A stretch of 64,000 nt of DNA from Streptomyces sp. Mut1 (GTDB taxonomy: Bacteria > Actinomycetota > Actinomycetes > Streptomycetales > Streptomycetaceae): assembly GCF_030719295.1 (NCBI RefSeq), contig NZ_CP120997.1, positions 6,892,001 through 6,956,000 on the forward strand. The letters are read 5' to 3'. Under the pieces are notes generated by a model. The model was not told the DNA's origin. It did not search any database and was given only the letters and a program-made list of their open reading frames with translations. Of the stretch, positions 60,505-64,000 are shown piece by piece. Every line of letters starts with the position of its first letter. The stretch's first letter is position 1. The position numbers were made by a program, and so were the translations under genes.

Positions 60505-62058
60505 GTGACAACCCCCTTTCCCTACGACCACGGCCGGGACACCGGGCCGGTCCCGCCCCCCGGATGCCCGGCCCACGGCCTGGGCGTCGGCCCCGGAGGC
60601 CTGCGCCGGCTCTACGGCCCCGAGGCGGAACAGGACCCGCGGGGCCTGTACGAGAAGCTGCGCGCCGAGCACGGCACGGTGGCCCCGGTGCTGCTGCAGG
60701 GCGACGTGCCCGCCTGGCTGGTGCTCGGGCACAGCGAGAACCTGCACATGACCCGTACGCCCTCGCAGTTCTCCCGCGACTCGCGCCACTGGTGGGCCCT
60801 GCAGGACGGCACCATCGCGCCGGACCACCCGCTGGCCCCGCAGGTCGCCTGGCAGCCGATTTGCGCCTTCGCCGACGGCGCCACCCACGAACGGCAGCGC
60901 GGCGCCCTCACCGACTCCATGGCCCGCATCGACACGCGCGGGGTCCGGCGCCACGTCAACCGGTACAGCAACCGGCTCGTCAACGGCTTCTGCCGCGAGG
61001 GCCGCACCGACCTGGTCCCCGAGTTCGCCGAACGGCTGCCGATGATGGTCATGTGCGCCATCCTCGGCATGCCGGAGGAGTACAACGACCGGATGGTGCA
61101 GGCCGCCCGCGACATGATCCGGGGCACCGGGACGGCCGTCCAGAGCAACGCCTACATGGTGGAGGCGCTGACCCGTCTCGTGGAGCGCCGCCGCCGGGAA
61201 CCCGCGGACGACTTCGCCACCTGGCTGGTCGAGCACCCCGCCGCCATGAACGACAAGGAGGTCGCCGAGCACCTGCGGCTCATGCTCATCGTCTCCTACG
61301 AGACGACCACCAACCTGATCTCCAACGTGCTGCGCATGGTCCTCACCGACCCGCGCTTCCGGGCCAGGCTCAGCGGCGGCCACATGACCGTGCCCGAGGC
61401 GGTCGAGCAGACCCTGTGGGACGAGCCGCCGTTCGCCGCGATCCTCGGCCGCTGGGCGGTCGGCGACACGGAGCTGGGCGGACAGCACATCAAGACCGGC
61501 GACGCTCTGATCGTCGGTATCGCGGCGGCCAACACCGACCCGGTGGTGCGTCCCGACCTCAACGCCGACATGGAGGGCAACCGCGCGCACCTCGCGTTCA
61601 GCGGCGGGCCCCACGAGTGCCCGGGGCAGGACATCGGGCGTGCCATCGCGGACGTCGGCGTCGACGCCCTGATGATGCGCCTGCCCGACCTCGAACTCGC
61701 GGTCGAGGACGCCGAACTGCGGTGGGTCGGCAACCTGGTCAGCCGCCACCTGGCCGAACTCCCCGCCGAGTTCGCCCCGCGATCCCCGCAGGACGACCGC
61801 GAGCCGCCGTCGATGGGCAAGCCCAACCCGGCCACCCGCCAGGACTGGGAGGTGCGGTCCGCCGTCCGGCACACCGCGCCGACCCCGGTCCGCGCCACCG
61901 TCCCCGGGGACCCGGACCAGGCACCGTCGGCCTCCGCCCCCTCCGGGGCGACCACGACGGCCGACGGATCGGCGGCCGGACGCGTCCCGGGCCAGCGCAA
62001 GCCCGGCGCGTCCACCCGGCTGTGGCGCGTCGTGACCCGCTGGTGGAACGGCGACTGA
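60505..62058 (+). CDS. Conservon-associated cytochrome P450, CYP157-like, with altered ExxR
   Basis: 517 residues from GTG. The haem loop FSGGPHECPGQDIG is present (Cys about residue 372), and the I-helix keeps the acid/Thr pair (VSYETTT near 264). The K-helix reads EQTLW (residues about 301-305), so aligned with EETLR both the Glu and the Arg of ExxR are replaced, by Gln and Trp. An EQSLW motif in place of ExxR is documented for CYP157C1 of S. coelicolor. A C-terminal tail of about 110 residues beyond the P450 fold is Pro/Ala/Thr-rich and ends in a basic stretch (STRLWRVVTRWW). Substrate unknown. Confidence 0.9.
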   Translation: MTTPFPYDHGRDTGPVPPPGCPAHGLGVGPGGLRRLYGPEAEQDPRGLYEKLRAEHGTVAPVLLQGDVPAWLVLGHSENLHMTRTPSQFSRDSRHWWALQDGTIAPDHPLAPQVAWQPICAFADGATHERQRGALTDSMARIDTRGVRRHVNRYSNRLVNGFCREGRTDLVPEFAERLPMMVMCAILGMPEEYNDRMVQAARDMIRGTGTAVQSNAYMVEALTRLVERRRREPADDFATWLVEHPAAMNDKEVAEHLRLMLIVSYETTTNLISNVLRMVLTDPRFRARLSGGHMTVPEAVEQTLWDEPPFAAILGRWAVGDTELGGQHIKTGDALIVGIAAANTDPVVRPDLNADMEGNRAHLAFSGGPHECPGQDIGRAIADVGVDALMMRLPDLELAVEDAELRWVGNLVSRHLAELPAEFAPRSPQDDREPPSMGKPNPATRQDWEVRSAVRHTAPTPVRATVPGDPDQAPSASAPSGATTTADGSAAGRVPGQRKPGASTRLWRVVTRWWNGD

Positions 62059-62112
62059 CACGGCGGCGACGGGGCGCCCGGCGCAAGGGCGCCCCCCGTA
62101 CCATGCGGAAGC

Positions 62113-63483
62113 GTGAAGCTGACAATTCTGGGCGGCGGCGGATTCCGGGTTCCACTGGTGTACGGGGCGCTGCTCGCCGACCACGCCGAGGGCCGCGTAT
62201 CGGCCGTCACCCTCTACGACACGGACGCCGACCGGCTCACCGCCGTCGCCCGGGTCCTCGCCGAACAGGCCGAAGGCATCCCGGACGCGCCCGCCGTGCT
62301 CGCCACGACCGACCTGGACGAGGCCCTGCGCGGCGCCGACTTCGTCTTCTCGGCGATCCGGGTCGGCGGCCTCGCGGGCCGGGCGGCCGACGAACGGGTC
62401 GCGCTGGACGAGGGCGTCCTCGGCCAGGAGACGGTCGGCGCCGGCGGCATCGCGTACGGCCTGCGCACCGTGCCGGTCGCCGTCGGCCTCGCCCGGCGCA
62501 TCGCCCGGCTCGCCCCGCACGCCTGGGTCATCAACTTCACCAACCCGGCGGGACTGGTCACCGAGGCCATGTCCCACCACCTCGGTGACCGCGTCATCGG
62601 CATCTGCGACTCACCGGTCGGCCTCGGCCGCCGCATCGCCCGGGTGCTGGGCGCCGACCCGGACCTGGCCCGCATCGACTACGTCGGCCTCAACCACCTC
62701 GGCTGGGTGCGCGGGCTGTACGTCGGGGGCCGCGACGAACTCCCGCGCCTGCTCGCCGACCCCGGGCTGCTCGGCTCCTTCGAGGAAGGCCGCCTCTTCG
62801 GCGCCGACTGGCTGCGCTCGCTGGGCTCGGTCCCCAACGAATACCTGCACTACTACTACTTCAACCGCGAGGCGGTCCGCGCCTACCAGGAGGCCGCGCA
62901 GACCCGGGGCGCCTTCCTGCGTGAGCAGCAGGAGGGCTTCTACGGCCGGATGAAGGACCCGGCGACCCCCGCCCTGGCCACCTGGGACCGCACCCGCGCC
63001 GAGCGCGAAGCGACCTACATGTCCGAGAACCGGGAGGTGGCCGGCGCGGGTGAGCGCGAGGAGAGCGACCTGGACTCCGGCGGCTACGAACAGGTCGCGG
63101 TCGCCCTCATGCGGGCCGTCGCACGCAACGAGCAGACCTCGCTCATTCTCAACGTCCGCAACGGGTCCACGCTTGCGGTGCTCGACGCGGACGCCGTCAT
63201 CGAGGTGCCGTGCCTGGTCGACGCCAACGGCGCCCATCCGGTCTCCGTCGACCCGCTGCCGTACCACGCGACCGGCCTGGTCACCTCGGTGAAGGCCGTC
63301 GAGCGCGCGGTCCTGGCCGCGGCGGCGAGCGGATCGCGCGAGGACGCCGTACGGGCCTTCGCCCTGCACCCCCTGGTCGACTCGGTCTCCGTGGCCCGCC
63401 GGCTGGTCGACGGCTACGCGCACGCCCACCCGGGGCTGGCCCATCTGCGCCGGGGGACGCCGGCCGCCCCTTCCCGCGCTTGA
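62113..63483 (+). CDS. GH4 glycosidase (6-phospho-beta-glucosidase type)
   Basis: 456 residues from GTG. GH4 enzymes use NAD and a divalent metal, and the dinucleotide site is KLTILGGGGFRVPL. Metal-binding and substrate motifs visible are FTNPAGLVTEA, ICDSPVGLGR and YVGLNHLGWVRG, with the Cys and His expected for metal coordination. The later GSTLAVLDADAVIEVPC lies in the C-terminal domain. It cleaves phosphorylated or plain beta-glucosides by an oxidation-elimination route. No PTS gene is adjacent. The start is GTG with a weak upstream site (GGAAG). Confidence 0.93.
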   Translation: MKLTILGGGGFRVPLVYGALLADHAEGRVSAVTLYDTDADRLTAVARVLAEQAEGIPDAPAVLATTDLDEALRGADFVFSAIRVGGLAGRAADERVALDEGVLGQETVGAGGIAYGLRTVPVAVGLARRIARLAPHAWVINFTNPAGLVTEAMSHHLGDRVIGICDSPVGLGRRIARVLGADPDLARIDYVGLNHLGWVRGLYVGGRDELPRLLADPGLLGSFEEGRLFGADWLRSLGSVPNEYLHYYYFNREAVRAYQEAAQTRGAFLREQQEGFYGRMKDPATPALATWDRTRAEREATYMSENREVAGAGEREESDLDSGGYEQVAVALMRAVARNEQTSLILNVRNGSTLAVLDADAVIEVPCLVDANGAHPVSVDPLPYHATGLVTSVKAVERAVLAAAASGSREDAVRAFALHPLVDSVSVARRLVDGYAHAHPGLAHLRRGTPAAPSRA

Positions 63484-63508
63484 CTTGGAGCGCGCTCCAG
63501 CACTTAAC
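63480..63508 (+). promoter_or_regulatory. Promoter with palindromic operator before the SDR gene
   Basis: TTGACT (63480-63485) and CTTAAC (63503-63508) are 17 nt apart. The spacer contains the perfect 14-bp palindrome TGGAGCGCGCTCCA (63486-63499), which resembles operators of TetR-family repressors. Transcription would start about 10 nt before or at the SDR start codon. The -35 lies over the GH4 stop codon. Confidence 0.6.
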
Positions 63509-63518
63509 GTCCCCCTGC

Positions 63519-64000
63519 ATGACCACACCGCAGCACAGCATCGGATCGGGTTTCGGCGCCCGCAGCACCACGGACGAGGTCCTGAGCGGGATCGGCCTGG
63601 CCGGCCGCACCGCGATCGTCACGGGCGGCTACTCGGGGCTCGGGCTGGAGACGACCCGGGCACTGGCCGCCGCGGGGGCCCGCGTCATCGTTCCCGCCCG
63701 GCGCCCGGAGGCCGCCCGGGACGCGGTCAAGGGGCTGGCGGGCGTCGAGACCGACGACCTCGACCTCTCCGACCTGGAGAGCGTCCGCGACTTCGCCGAC
63801 CGGTTCCTGGCCTCCGGCCGGACCGTCGACCTGGTGATCAACAGCGCCGGCGTCATGGCCTGCCCCGAGACCCGGGTCGGCCCGGGGTGGGAGGCACAGT
63901 TCGCCACCAACCACCTCGGCCACTACGCCCTGGTCAACCGCCTGTGGCCGGCGCTCGCCCCCGGCGGGGCGCGGGTGGTCGCCGTGTCCTCCGGCGCCCA
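63519..64000 (+). CDS. Short-chain dehydrogenase/reductase, N-terminal part (cut by window edge)
   Basis: The first 160 residues are present. After a 30-residue leader, the Rossmann fold shows the cofactor motif TGGYSGLGLE near residue 37, with IVPARR as the dinucleotide-specificity region, then NSAGVM (the NNAG variant) near 109, FATNHLGHYALVN and VVAVSSGA at the end. This is a retinol-dehydrogenase/protochlorophyllide-reductase-like SDR; the catalytic Tyr-Lys pair lies beyond the window. No ribosome-binding site is seen before the ATG, which fits a leaderless or near-leaderless transcript. Confidence 0.9.
   Translation, partial: MTTPQHSIGSGFGARSTTDEVLSGIGLAGRTAIVTGGYSGLGLETTRALAAAGARVIVPARRPEAARDAVKGLAGVETDDLDLSDLESVRDFADRFLASGRTVDLVINSAGVMACPETRVGPGWEAQFATNHLGHYALVNRLWPALAPGGARVVAVSSGA

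Noticed and set aside
62060..62112. Terminator between conservon P450 and GH4 genes
   Set aside because: GGGGCGCCCGGCGCAAGGGCGCCCC can fold in part, but the pairing is ambiguous and the gap is only 54 nt, so read-through cannot be excluded.
1..64000. CRISPR arrays, insertion sequences or prophage
   Set aside because: No regularly spaced repeats, transposase motifs or phage structural genes were found on reading the window.

Overview
The window reads as chromosomal DNA of a Streptomyces-type actinomycete. GC is very high throughout, third codon positions are almost all G or C, and GTG starts with 1-4 nt start/stop overlaps are common. The gene set also fits: a conservon (sensor ATPase, roadblock, DUF742, GTPase, P450), CYP157/CYP154-type P450s, Tat and lipoprotein secretion signals, and many LacI, ROK, TetR, MarR and MerR regulators. 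No phage genes, insertion sequences or CRISPR arrays were seen. The window cuts a gene at each end.

Layout. 1-4649: end of a ribose-type sugar ABC importer (ATPase, permease, binding lipoprotein) followed by a Gfo/Idh/MocA oxidoreductase and a sugar-phosphate isomerase, apparently one catabolic operon. 4669-7256: DUF2254 membrane protein, tRNA-Leu(GAG), SpoU/TrmH methyltransferase. 7282-11257: class F sortase, small surface protein, histidine kinase and response regulator. 11299-18412: EccA-like AAA+ ATPase, a 1344-residue Eco57I/PglX-like DNA methylase and a convergent helix-hairpin-helix membrane protein. 18625-25112: Tat phospholipase C, MerR regulator with a divergent Old Yellow Enzyme, and a coupled CYP157-like/CYP154-like P450 pair.

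25213-41219 is the most coherent system, a xyloglucan utilisation locus. It has a LacI regulator, a secreted GH12 endoglucanase, a GH95 fucosidase, a GH42 beta-galactosidase, a two-permease sugar importer with its binding protein, and a divergent GH3-GH31 (alpha-xylosidase) pair. A 46-codon relic of the C-terminus of a GH74 xyloglucanase lies inside the operon. Near-identical palindromes (TCGAAGCGCTTCGA core) lie before the LacI gene and in the divergent promoter region, suggesting one regulon. The predicted flow is: extracellular cutting by GH12, uptake of oligosaccharides, then intracellular removal of fucose, galactose, xylose and glucose. The xylose genes at 47669-51870 (xylulokinase, xylose isomerase, ROK repressor) would use the released xylose.

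41262-47514: a DUF4232 protein, TetR regulator with SGNH hydrolase, an acetyltransferase, a ThuA protein and a two-gene von Willebrand factor A unit. 51962-57075: DUF305/DUF3105 membrane pair, a small orphan protein, a scramblase-like protein and a FUSC exporter with its MarR regulator. 57419-62058: a complete conservon ending in a CYP157-like P450. 62113-64000: GH4 glycosidase and the start of a short-chain dehydrogenase with a palindromic, probably near-leaderless promoter.
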